From positions 61,025,585 to 61,089,584 of the forward strand of contig NC_060251.1 in assembly GCF_921293095.1 (NCBI RefSeq): 64,000 nt of DNA. The letters are read 5' to 3'. The notes beneath the pieces are model-generated. The model searched no databases and was not told the DNA's origin. It worked only from the letters and a program-made list of their open reading frames with translations. Made by a program: the position numbers and the translations under genes. Within the stretch, counting starts at the first letter, position 1. Each line of letters opens with the position of its first letter. This document shows, piece by piece, positions 45,780 through 56,829 of this stretch. Source of the DNA: Ischnura elegans. Taxonomy: Eukaryota > Arthropoda > Insecta > Odonata > Coenagrionidae.

Positions 45780-46945
45780 AAACACAACACAGGAAATTCA
45801 TGAGCTATAAAGGTTGAAGTCCAAAAGATTTTCCGCAAAGCGAGGAAAGCCAGAGAAGCGTGGATGAGGAACATATGTTAGGATGTGCAAAATAGCCTCA
45901 AACAAGGGAAAGTGGAAGCGGCCTATAGAATAGTGAGGAACCATTTCAAGGAACGAAACACAAAATGTAATACCATAAGGGACAAGAAAGGACATATTCT
46001 AATTGAAACAGTGCAGAAGCAAGAATAAGAAAAGGTGTGAGACAAGGGTGTGCGCTTTCCCCCTTAATTTTTAATGTTTACACAGAGAAAGACATCAATG
46101 AAATCAAGGAGAAAGCTTCGGGTGTCAATTTCCACTGAGAAAAAATTAGTATGCTGCGATTTGCTGACGACATAGTAGTCATAACCGAGACAGAGAAGGA
46201 TTTGAAGAAGACTTTGACAAACATGGAAAGGACAATGGCAAGATATCAGCTGAAAATCAACAAAAAGAATACTAAGATATTAGTTTGCAACAAAAGAGAG
46301 GAGGCTAAAACAAACATCAACCTTGGAAACAATAAGCTTGAAGAGGTGAACGAGTTTTCCTACCTGGGAAGCCGAATTACCAACGCTGGAGGGATCAAGA
46401 AAGAAATACTCAGTAGAATAGCGTAGGCAAAGAGGGGTTTCTACGAAAAGAAGAATCTTCTTACAGCTGAAAATACCAGCATAGAAGTAAGGAAACAATT
46501 CATCAGACGCTACATATGGAGTATGTTTCTCTATGGAAGTGAGGCTTGGACGTTGACAGCAGCAGAGAAGTCAAGAGTGGAAGCATTCGAAATGTGGTGC
46601 CACCGAAGAATGATGAAGATAAAATGGATTCACCGTGTAAGTAGCGAGAAAGTGCTAAGAAGAGTGGGAGAAAAGAGAAGCCTCCTAAAAACCTTACGCA
46701 GAAAACGGGACAACTTAGTTGGCCACATTTTGAGGCACGATGGTTTGATGAAGACAATCATTGAAGGACAAGTGGAAGGGAAAAATAGCAAGGGAGGGCC
46801 CCGAATGAGTAACATAGGACAGGTTATGGTATTTATGCGCTATGATAAGGTCAGCGGATAGGAGAGGGAAATGGAGAGCTGCATCAAACCAATCCTAGGA
46901 TTGTTGACTTATGATATGGACATAATAATGCATTGAAAAGGATTG
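45780..46945 (+). mobile_element. LINE fragment: reverse transcriptase and 3' end
   Basis: Upstream part (about 45800-46000) reads like the region before the RT domain (KARKAREAW-like, VEAAYRIVRNHFKERN). It then jumps, apparently by an internal deletion, to KGVRQGCALSPLIFNVY. The FADD box is in MLRFADDIVVITETEKDL (46151 on), followed by INKKNTKILVCN, NEFSYLGSRITNAGG, FLYGSEAWTLT and WCHRRMMKIKW, the usual order in LINE ORF2. Frames are interrupted near 46137, 46424 and 46860. The 3' end shares ACCAATCCTAGGATTGTTGAC with the copy at 29641. Clade is uncertain (RTE- or CR1-like). Confidence 0.8.
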
Positions 46946-46949
46946 GACA

Positions 46950-48780
46950 AGTGCTTAAGTAGAGTTTGGGGGTGAAATCAAACCTAGGTACTTCAACTTG
47001 ATACCAACATTAGAAATCTTGGAAAGGCAATTTAGGTAAGACTTCATCTTTTTGTTGCATAATAAGTGAGTCAATAAGTGTTTTTAAATACTCATACATC
47101 TACAATGTTAAAAAAGAACAATTTCCCACTTAAATCATGCTTAAATTTTGTAGAAAATCAAGACTTCCAAAAACTCAATTAGATTGATCAAGTTGAAAAG
47201 GGTTCGCACAAAGAAAATTGAATAACGTTTCATTCTACACCCACCTTGTATCGGAATATCGCATTAACAGTACAGCTGAGTACAGCTGTGGTACAGCATT
47301 TATATACCACGTATTTTTCATAAGTGAAGTGGCAAATATTTGCCACGATCAACCATGACGAATGAAGATTCTGACCTCGGAACCAAAGTAATCATATGAA
47401 GCACCTCGTTTGGTTGAAATCCATATAATAGTTTACCAAATAAAAACTTTCAATGTTTCATGATCAGTATCATTTCATTACATTTCTATGAAAATCATAA
47501 CACGTATAATATTGGCAGATTGCAAAATCAAGACAACGCGATATGAAACCCATATGGTAATATGCTCATGTTGAGTCGAACGCTTCATTACCACCTGAAT
47601 TACTGAAACCTCATCCTTGCAAACAATTATTGGTTAGGCCAAACCAAAAGGGTTTCTCGAAAAAAAATCTCTAATTATTTTAACGCACAAAATTACCTGT
47701 TTAAATGACCGATTCTTGATTCTACGATAGGCATTTTTCTGAAACCATTGCGCCACTGGCGCGAAATTTGACTAGGCGTATTACGTAAAATATTAATGCG
47801 AGAAATGTAGACTATAAAATATATTCTACATGTATCTACCACTGCAGTATTTACTCACGTTTTTAGCTGTTCATGCAGATAGCTCTTGAAAAAGTCCCCA
47901 CTCTAGGGCAAACAAATGCCAGACATAACAAACATTTGTTGAAAAAAAAGAAGAAAGATGAGTAGGCATCAACAAAATTCAAAATTTTACCTAAAAATTT
48001 TCATGAAAGTCTTTTCGAATTTATGAAATTTCTAGTCACTTCTTGCAAAATATATTTTATCTCATCAAATTCAAGCATTTCAGCCTTCAATTCAAGCATT
48101 CAGGCATTTAAATAGGAGGTAAGATAGTTTTATATGCAATATAAAACCTTCAATCGATGACTGCACCGCACTCATTTATCAGAAAATCCAAATCAACCAT
48201 TAAAACACAGATAATCTGTTGATTCAATTATTATATGTGGTTTGCAATTAACTGAATATAGCGTGAGAGACAATATTAAGGTCTGAAGCTGGTTGAAGTT
48301 TCCAATGACTCATATACTTCTTTTTCTCTTTATTGCCACACCCTCGAAAACGGTGGTTTGGCCTTTACAATGGGGCTTTTCATAACATTTAACAATTACA
48401 AACATCTATGCCCTGGAAAAGGGCAACCTACCCAGGTGGGACTCTAATGCTTATGAGCTTCGGTTTGGCAGTCCCTGCCTCTGTCAAGGCCGGCAATACT
48501 TTTTCTTAATTCCCTGCTTCTGGCATTAGCGTATCTCACACACTACATAATAAAAAAAAAGCGGAAGATAAAAAACTTCCAATGTCCCCATTTGGAATGA
48601 CCAGTTATGAGTATTTTGATTTCCCCATAAAAATATCAGATATGTTAATGTATGGCCTACTTTTCCCTTCATTATTGTCATGTAAAGGAATCTATAACCT
48701 TGTCTCATAAAAACACATATTTTTATTTGTATTTCTCTCCAAATTACTTTCTTCTGAATTATTCAGCAAATTTTTATGCT
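46950..48780. other. Intergenic, unassigned
   Basis: AT-rich sequence with no frame above 60 codons and no recognised repeat end. Confidence 0.35.
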
Positions 48781-48787
48781 TAGGGTG

Positions 48788-49185
48788 AGCAGAAAGTCTT
48801 GCCCTGACAACAAAAATGTATTATACAAAATAACCGTTTGACATAATAATTTAAATTTGAAACTGTTACATAAGTCAGCATTACTAGTTTTTTTTAAGAT
48901 CACTTACGCTAATACACTCAACGTTTGCCTCCTTGGTAGCTCAGAGAATGTCGGTGTTTCCAGTTCCCGCCAGGTGTTTCGTATCATATGTGTTCTGGCG
49001 GGAACTGGAATACCACTTTGATATTCCCCGAGCTCCCTAGGGGGCATGCGTTGAAGTTTACTAACATAAGTGGCCTTACAAAAAACTAGTAACACTGATC
49101 GCATCTGTAACAGCATCAAATTTAAGTTATTACGTCTAATGGCAATTCTGTATTAAATTTTTTATCATCAGGGCAAGACTTCATG
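48788..49185. repeat. Foldback element with about 190-bp arms
   Basis: The left arm (about 48788-48973) and right arm (about 48995-49185, inverted) share AAGTCTTGCCCTGA, TTAAATTTGA, CTGTTACA and TTACTAGTTTTTT in order. The inner ends are a perfect 16-bp inverted repeat, TTCCAGTTCCCGCCAG (48958-48973 and 48995-49010), around a 21-base loop. The inner repeat contains TTCCCGCC, similar to an E2F site. A minus-strand 112-codon frame (49122-49460) runs through the right arm and is probably part of the element rather than a host gene. Confidence 0.7.
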
Positions 49186-49489
49186 GACACCTTGTACATC
49201 TGTCGGCTCTTATGATAGATAGTTTGCAAACCGTCTTGATTTAATCTCCATGTCAGGTGAGAGGACTGAATTTCCAAACTCATGCTTTGGCTATGATTTA
49301 CATATTCACCATCTGGACAGACTGTGCAGAGGTACTGCAAAGTTTCTGGGGTGCTAATTAGAATGCGCAGCTTCAAAGCATCCCCTTTCCAATAGAAAAG
49401 AAGGTAGGAAAATTTTCTTCCCTCCATGCCACGGGGAAAACAAAATGTGACAGCAGTCATTTAGTTGAATGTTTAAATCTAGATAATTA

Positions 49490-50860
49490 ATGAAGGAATA
49501 AATCTTTTTGATATTTACCGAAAACCCACCTCCACCGACGTTACCATTCCCGCAGACTCATGCCACCCCTTCCAACCTTAGACAGCAGCGTTCCATTCTT
49601 TAATCAATAGACTCATAAAAATTCCTCTCAATGTACAGAATTACAATAAGGAATGGAAAATCATTCAGCACATTGCAAAGGTTAATGGCTATCAACCAGC
49701 AGTAATTGATAACATCCTCAATAAAGTGCGGAAGAAACAGGCCTAATCAATGGTGTCCTCTCTCTCCCCCATCAACACCCCAAAAAATTGGTGCAGGATT
49801 CCCTTCCTAGGGAAAATTTCTCATTCTGTTACCTCTTGCTTCCCGAAAGAAAAATACAGAATCGCCTATTACACCCCCTCAACTCTCAAAACATTGTTGC
49901 CCAACTGCAAAGATCGTTTCCCACCAGAAAGAAGAAGTGGAATTTACTGCCTAAAGTGCGACAATTGTGGCATGAAATACATCGGCAGAACGGAGAGAAG
50001 TGTTAAGATCAGAGTGAGTGAGCATCGCAACTGCTTCAAAAAGAAGAAAGATCAATCCAACTTCGCCAATCATTTATTAGATGGCAAACACAAAAGTGAT
50101 TTTAAGCCGGACATCCTACACTCACAAGGAAACAGGAGGAGACTCGATGCCCTGGAAACGTTGGAGATTATACAACATTTAAAGAACAACACTCCCCTTG
50201 CCAACGAACAAGTCTCCCACCACTCTCTCCCACCAGTCTCCTCCCACTCCCCTCTCTTTTCCATCCCCATCAATGAACTCCTACAGTGACAACCTTTAAA
50301 TTTTCAAGTGCCTATCCACCTGTGTGCCGTTAAAATTTCCAAGAACGAATACTACGCAGTGCCTTTACCAAAATTCCCCCAGTGACCCATGTCCTTTGGG
50401 GAAATCATTAACCCATACCAGCACCTTCCACAGCCGGACTCAACGACCTTCCATAGACTATTGTGATTTAGAAAACTCAATGTACCCTGCTAATCCTCTC
50501 TTTCTTCCCCAACACCGCCACCTTCTTTAGCTCTCGTCTCCTCACCCACTTTAACCCTGCCCTCCCCTCACTGGTCAGATACCTATCCTCACAGGAAACA
50601 ACCCTCGTCCCAAATCAAGGCTGCCCCTTTTCCCCCTTGCCCCTGCCCCTCTCCCTATTCCATTCCGTGTTTAACCCTCACCCCCGCTCTTTCAACCAGT
50701 CCTTTTCCTTTCCGATAGATGTCCTCACTGTCACTTGTGTACTTTGTGTATAAATGTATGATGCATGCAAGATCAGTCACCTGACGATATAACCAAGTTA
50801 CCAAACCCGGGTCGTGCCCATAATTAAATAACAGTGAACCTTAAAAAGTTTTATTTCCTT
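49490..50860 (+). mobile_element. Penelope-like element, 3' part with GIY-YIG endonuclease
   Basis: From 49495 the sequence reads LFDIYRKPTSTDVTIPADS and related text, the end of a Penelope reverse transcriptase. An open frame of 179 codons (49750-50289) follows. It includes CLKCDNC next to GIY and KYIGRTERSVKIR, then SEHRN, NHLLDGKH and LETLEIIQHLK, the order of the Penelope-type GIY-YIG nuclease with its cysteine knuckle. A 3' tail to about 50860 carries CCTGACGATATAACC and CCCGGGTCGTG, resembling the hammerhead-bearing terminal repeats of this class. The 5' part is missing. Confidence 0.82.
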
Positions 50861-50946
50861 ACTTCCAATAAAGAAAGAGTTTTAGCAGAACAAATCAGCT
50901 ACCTATTAAAAATGGAAACAAGCAATAATCGCGAAGTATACCTCAT

Positions 50947-51243
50947 CAGGGGCACAGCTAGGAATAAAGGCTAGGGGGGGTTTCAGGCACAACTAATAGT
51001 GGTGGGTCTGGGGTGTGGCATACCCACCAGGGTAAGCGGGAGGTGTGGGGGCCCTCCGCCATAAAAAAATAAAGATAAATGGTTCAAAATGGTGAGTTTT
51101 ATGGCATTCTGAGATATTTTATCAATCCTTGCACTATTCTATAAGTAGTATTAATCCAATTAAGTAAAATAGATTAAACTTAAAAATTTCCCTGAGCTCT
51201 GGGGGAGGGTTTTATCCCCCAAAACCCTCTTGCCTGGCCACTG
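50947..51243. mobile_element. hAT-type MITE
   Basis: Begins CAGGGGCACAGCTAGGAA and ends in a decayed complement (GCCTGGCCACTG). Flanks TACCTCAT (50939-50946) and TAGCTTAT (51244-51251) match at 6 of 8 positions. The interior matches the MITEs at 6655 and 36364, including AAATGGTTCAAAATGGTGAG and TTTTATCCCCCAAAACC. This is the cleanest continuous copy in the window. Confidence 0.68.
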
Positions 51244-51259
51244 TAGCTTATTATTTTCA

Positions 51260-52118
51260 AAAGAGCATTGGGGCAAGCATTGGTTCATTGATAATCTTCA
51301 TTAATACCGTCAACTTTGAACCAGGCAAAGCCATTGAGAATACAATCAATTTTGTGGTGCTGTCATATCTAGCATCCAAAACCTGGGGATATTCATGTCA
51401 ATCCACTACTTGGAGAAAATCTATGGTCACAAGATGGGCATGAGATATAGGATACAATTGTTTAACACTATACTGTTAATGAAATACACAAAATTGGTGA
51501 GGAATTGCTTGGTAGCTTCTATGTTTCAAATACTTTGAGTGAATCTAAGGGACACTGTTTTGAGTCCAGATCAAGGCAAATGACTTTTTCTGTGAAATTG
51601 TAGTGTGTTCACTGGTGAATCTGTTAACAGCTGGCTAATCCAAAGTCTTTTACTAAATTTTACCTGGAATAATACCTATTTTAGAGGGTTGATATTCGGA
51701 ATTGCAACCACCTTAAACTGAAGAGAGAAAACACCATTAATTTTGCAATTAGATTAATAACCCCCTTTCCTTCAAAGATTTGTGGTAACTACCATATGGA
51801 TACAACATAAATTAAATTGTATGCAGAGCAATATCAAAAAGTTTTGAGGAAGAAAATAAAATAAAAAAATGTCACAATCATTAGAAATAAGGAAGTTCCA
51901 CATGTATAAGTGAATGTCTCATACCAAGTTTAAGGTCAATTTTTTTCCACAGGGCAAAGAACAATTTGTATGCTCTCTTTCATCTTCTAACAGGCATGGA
52001 ATCATACTCCTTATATAGTACTTCATCAAATATGTAAGAATTATTTCATATAAATTAAATGCATTGGTTCAAAGATTAAAATGATATGTGCTATTGCTAA
52101 AAAAGGATTTATATTTCA
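51260..52118 (+). other. Upstream region of the UPF0728 gene
   Basis: AT-rich with no repeat recognised. A possible 3' splice site (ATATTTCAG ending at 52119) just before the start codon suggests an upstream non-coding exon somewhere in this stretch or further left. Confidence 0.35.
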
Positions 52119-52135
52119 GGGAATGGGTTAACTAT

Positions 52136-54243
52136 ATGAACAATAAAACACTAAACTTTATTGTTATTTCCTATGGACCAACTATATTTAATGGCATAAT
52201 AAAGCATAGATTTCAACGGTTGAAAACGCTTAAAGGTAAAATCCATGATTTTTAACCCTTTCATGCCGAATGCTGCAAATTTGTGGCGAGGATTTCCTTC
52301 CCAAAAGAAAGAAAGCTGCACATCATGGTGTCAGTTTCCCACGGCAAACGTATGTGCAGCGCGGGGTGGAGGAAAGTGACTGCCGCTGATAAAATAGATC
52401 CAGCCACTCCCCCATCGAGACCCAGAGTAGCACAAGCCCAGGGCCTACCTTGGCCGCTAAGATCAATCCTTCCCCATACCCTCCACATGGTCACCCAACA
52501 CTATTTGCCATTTTTTTTTTTAAATATATGTTACTTATCTTATGAATCTAAAGTTAGAAATGAATTCTTCTTTTCTTGCTTATCACTTGGAAATTTCACA
52601 TGGAGTTCTAGCATTAATATCAATGGAGTTCAGTTCAGTTCCAAACTAATCGATATGGAATAGAAATGTACTAAATCCGTCAATATGAACATTACATCTT
52701 AGGTTAAAATTTCTTCACGCTCAGAAGAACACAGGAAATTCATTTCATGCATTAATAAAATTGATGGGAGCAAAAAATATTTGTTTAAATAAAACACGGC
52801 TATTTCACTGAGTTGACCATGGACTTGCAGTATGAAGGAATCTTTGGCCTCAGATGGCAGCTGAGGAAAAGAATCGGCATCCCAACGATAGGGTCCCAAC
52901 CTTGGGACGACTGTGAACTTCTGCCTTCCGTTGACATGAGTGAGCTTTGTGCAGGGGGTTACAAAAGATTTTCAAATGAATCGTAATATGGAAGAATTTC
53001 CCTCCACAAGGCAACGAGGCAAAATTATTATGCTGCGAGGATTAATATTCGCATAATCATTATTTACTATTATAATCATCATCATATCATTGAGTAATAC
53101 CATGTATTATCACTGGGCAAAGAATGGAAACCTACACAAGTAAACTCTACTTTGCTCTCATTTACTACCTGCATATATGTATGTACCTGTTTATCTCATT
53201 CAAATCTAGAATCCTATAATTAGAAAAGATGAAATACTTCTAATACAAGTAACAATTCCAAATGTACTTAATTACCGAATCCACATTCACATCCATTACC
53301 TTGGATTGTCTAACTTCAACTCTAGGTGAAGACTGTCAATAAATATTGTGTTGGTATTCGATCAGTGCTTAGCTTCACCGAAAAAACGGTAGAAGTTTAC
53401 AGAAATTGGAATAACATAAATTACGTCACCAGCCACAGCAAGATAACAAAAGCAAAGTTCAGCTTCAAGTAGAAATATATTCCTGAGTAATGGGAAACTT
53501 TAGGAAAGACTGGCTTTGCCAGTCCAAGAGTAACACATTTGAGACATGATACTGTAGCTGCAGGTAAATTGTGTAATACAGCATGAAGACATGTCCTGTA
53601 CGTAGTATAACCATGTTGAAAAGTTTTAAAACAGTCTTTGAATCAGGGGTTGTAGATCTTGCTATTTGAAAAAAAGCTAACACTAGCTTGAAAGGTTAGA
53701 AGGTATTAACATACGATCCACCCTAAAAATTCTATGTATCCACTTCTACCAAAACAATGGCAGTAGCCAGAAAAAAATATTGGATGGGGGATTTGAATCC
53801 CTCCCAGTGACTCCCTGATGCCTTGTCAAAGAGAGATTAATAAAACTGGTAATTAGTAATGCGATTTGATTCAAACATCTAATTTATCCAGATAGGCAAT
53901 TCTGCACAAATAAATCTTTATAGTTTATAACCTTCTCATGTTTCCAGATATGCTGATAGCAGATGGACATGAAGTAATAGAACAACCATCTCCTCATATG
54001 AATCAAGTTAGAATAATTATTTGTGGAGAAACGGTTTGCTCATTCAATATTCTCGGTTTACCATTCATTCAAGAAGAGGGCTGTGTTCACCCTTTGGTTG
54101 CTACAGCATACTCTGTTGTCTGTGACTCTATAAAACTGCTGGAGATTGCAAGATATTCAAGACTTATTACTGTTACTGCTAAAAATGAAGAATTTGAACT
54201 ATATAATATTACAGCATTTACATTACATATTAAAATTGAATGA
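52136..54243 (+). CDS. UPF0728 family protein (C10orf53-like)
   Basis: Two coding exons, 52136-52235 and 53948-54243, are joined in phase 1 (AAAG|GTAAAA donor; a TTCTCATGTTTCCAG acceptor). The product is 131 residues. Exon 1 gives FIVISYGPTIFNGIIKHR then LKTLKG, the family's YGPY...G...H..RL.GL pattern. Exon 2 continues DMLIADGHEV, then VRIIICGETVCSFNILGL and a HPLVATAY block. These match the remembered vertebrate C10orf53 pattern IDGHEV, a GEVVF.CNI stretch and a final A.LNAY. The family is about 90-100 residues, so the last 35 or so residues here are an extension. Function is unknown. The 33-residue first exon is too short to be found alone. Family call rests on motif order, not a search. 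Confidence 0.72.
52256..52958 (+). mobile_element. Probable piggyBac-like element, copy C
   Basis: Flanked by TTAA (52252-52255) and TTAC (52959-52962). It starts CCCTTTCATGCCG and its other end read inward starts CCCCCTGCACAAAG. The segment around 52590-52640 (GGAGTTCTAGCATTAATATCAATGG-like, in pieces) resembles copies A and B near 965-1000 and 16545-16575. The left 240 bp differ. It lies in the UPF0728 intron. Decayed or a related subfamily. Confidence 0.42.
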
Positions 54244-54460
54244 TATCTAAAGCATTTTATTCTTTAAGATTTAATTCTATTAGAATGTTTCAGCATATGC
54301 AAAAGCACTAAGTTATAGGGGTCTGACATTCCAAAGATAATAGTCTTTTCCAAGCAATGGTTCAGGATGAGAGCTGAATTGTTCATCCTCAATTCCTATC
54401 TCCTCTTTCCAGCATGTGAATACCGAATTTGCATGTTTTTAGGAAGTGATCTTAAAAAAA

Positions 54461-54466
54461 AATAAA
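54461..54466 (+). terminator. Polyadenylation signal of the UPF0728 gene
   Basis: AATAAA about 220 bp after the TGA stop at 54241-54243, the first such signal downstream. Confidence 0.45.
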
Positions 54467-54589
54467 CCCCAATTAGACTAAATCCTGAGTCTGAGAATAG
54501 TGAGTTACCTTTTCAATGAAATATAAATTATTAATAGTTGTAAAATTAGTGTTGCACTGAAACACCAGACAGCAATATTCTCAGGGCTG

Positions 54590-55490
54590 TATTCTTAGTC
54601 GACCCTGTAGGGTCAACCGACCCTGGATACGTCATCAGCCCCTACATAAACCGATCTCGCCCTACGTATGCCAAATCAAGCCCTACATATGGCCGTTTTT
54701 GGAACTAAACGGGCCCTACTTGATGTAGGGTACCCGAACCAACCCTACACCCTACAAAAACATGGCCACATTTACTGGAGATGTAAATCTCTTTTTCCAG
54801 AATCATACTGTGGCAGTGGGACCCATCAGTGGGTCCTGGGTTTACCCCATTCAGTGTGATGTGACCTTCCAGTGGGTCTTGTGCATGCTCATCTTATAGC
54901 CATCATTTAGAGGTGGTGCCATACTATGGGGCCTTCACCCCATGAGAGCAGATAGAAGAGAAGTCGACGAAAATGAGGTAGCCACTTTTTCGGCCCGATG
55001 TAGCTCAGGACTCCACTAGAGTGCCTCAAGAATGTGGCACTGCTGGGACTCTGGGATGCTAATTTTTGGGCTTTCGCAACTGCAAAAACAAGGTGGAGTC
55101 AATCCCATTTATTTTAGCTTAAATTGTGAAACTTCATTTTTAAGTCTTAATTGGGAATGGGGTAATGTGACAAAAAATGTATGCGTTTCACTCAAAATTG
55201 CAACCCTTCGAGTTTTTTTTTTTATTGTAAGAGGTGAGAAAAATAGCGGATGGTTGGCGTTTTGTTTGGCACCACTCAGCCAGGCTTGGATGTGACCAGC
55301 TGGTGGGTCACACTTAGCTTCCTGTTGTACCACGTGGGTTACCATGTAAAGGATAGATGCACAAAGTTTTATGTCCCTAACTTCTCATTTGGAAGAATGA
55401 CCGCAGCTGCAAAATGAAGAATGATGGTAAATTTGCCATTGTTTGAGTTGTTACGTCATGACCCACAGGTGGGTGATGCTGATGCGAACG
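54590..55490. repeat. Repeat-like region with CCCTAC and GTGGGTC words
   Basis: From 54600 to 54760 the words GACCCTGTAGGGTC, CCCTAC and its complement recur many times in both orientations. From 54795 to 55470, CAGTGGGTC and GACCCACAG occur at the two sides of a stretch without coding sequence. This suggests one or two DNA elements with degenerate inverted ends, but boundaries could not be set. Confidence 0.35.
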
Positions 55491-55499
55491 TTTAAGAAA

Positions 55500-55940
55500 G
55501 ATTTGAGTATTATCATGAAACAATTACAAGTAATTTAAATTAGATAATGTATAATGGGTGGAAATGACACAATTATTTACATTATAAACACATTTAGGTC
55601 TTCATAACTGATTACAGAACTGAGCACCGCATACTAAGCAATATCCTGGGAGTCACTATGGAGGTTGGGATGCTGCCCTCTTATATTCTCTTATATTATG
55701 TTTTCTCTTAGACATTCTCCTCCCAGATGAATGTTGTCAATACATGTCATTCTTAATCCAATGAGGAGATTGAATGCATAGGACGTCCTCCATTTAAGGA
55801 GGGGTTATGAAGTAAATTCTGGAGCCGACTTTGAATGGTATGTTACAGCATCAACAACTGGCTTTCTTGCTCTGAATACGAAACATCAATCTTTAGCGAT
55901 TGCTTTTTTAATGGTTAGCACAATCCCACAGAGAAAGCAA
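55500..55940. other. Intergenic between UPF0728 and Ogdh 3' ends
   Basis: No exon or repeat end recognised. The two genes converge here. Confidence 0.4.
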
Positions 55941-55967
55941 ATCACAAATACAATTTCAAAATATAAT

Positions 55968-55973
55968 TTTATT
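55968..55973 (-). terminator. Candidate Ogdh polyadenylation signal
   Basis: TTTATT on the plus strand gives AATAAA on the minus strand, about 740 bp beyond the Ogdh stop codon. A second one near 56567 would give a shorter 3' UTR of about 150 bp. Confidence 0.4.
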
Positions 55974-56714
55974 AGGATGGGTTTGTAAGCAAAAAATTAT
56001 TACAAAGGGGGCTGGATTTCTTGTAACTATTCAAATGATTAAATAAGCCTCAGAACCTAAAAATGATTGCGTGCATTTTCATAATGTGGTGTTCTTATTA
56101 CAGAAAATAGAGTGCCTTCATGTAAACATTCTATGTTCATATAGTTCAATGATTCTTTTTACACAATAATTTAACTAAATATAGAGGTCAACAGGCATAC
56201 TGATCAAGATGAAAACAGAGACCTCTACACGAGACTTTAAAACTACTGTACACAACATCTACTTTGCTCCTGAGAAACTTAATCACAAGGCCATTACTAA
56301 GAGGTCGAACAATATTCTATAAATAAATTTTAACAAAAATTAGGCAATTAAAAAAACAATGAGTTCAAACTGTAATGTAGTAACTATTTTTTGTGAAATT
56401 ATAATCCAAGGCAATGCAGGCTATGCACTAGCCCAAGTTTGTTTTGTACAAAAAATTAAGAATGTAGCCTAAAGAATTAAATATTACAATCTAGCCTGCA
56501 ATTTAAGATATCCAGTCATCTCTTGTGAACAGTCAAACATGATATTGCATTCATCCAACTCATAAATATTTATTCACTCACTTATTCACATTATTTCACT
56601 CAAGTCCACATTTTGGCCTATGTTCTACGTATCTTTAAACAGCTCTTTCCATTCATATGTCCCAATCACCAACATTAGTACTTCGAGTCACTGGACCCTG
56701 TCAAACACAGCAAT

Positions 56715-56814
56715 TCACAAAGCAAGAGCATCTTCCAACAACTGGTTCAACTCCCTCAAGTGAGTCATTTTGCTTCCGGTGGCGGGTGAAGCTGCCGTTG
56801 GCCTTCCAGCATAA
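56715..56814 (-). CDS. Ogdh: 2-oxoglutarate dehydrogenase E1, last coding exon
   Basis: Mitochondrial thiamine-diphosphate enzyme of the TCA cycle; this is only its C-terminal 32 residues. On the minus strand a TTTTCTGTCACAG acceptor (ending at 56815) opens an exon whose first base completes a codon. It then reads YAGRPTAASPATGSK, MTHLRELNQLLEDALAL and a TGA stop (56717-56715). Animal E1 proteins end with a YAGR...AAPATG.K..HL.EL..LL pattern, so the match is strong despite the short length. I looked for the preceding exon (a YVQPR-type sequence) up to 64000 and did not find it. The upstream intron therefore seems to exceed 7 kb. A DHTKD1-like paralogue is less likely because the PATGSK and HLREL words fit E1 better. 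Confidence 0.75.
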
Positions 56815-56829
56815 CTGTGACAGAAAATA

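Noticed and set aside
49122-49460. 112-codon minus-strand frame as a host gene
   Set aside because: It runs into the foldback arm, has no recognised domain or splice context, and a broken parallel exists in the other arm.
54990-55050. TAGCTCAGG resembling a tRNA A box
   Set aside because: No B box or paired acceptor stem follows within tRNA length.
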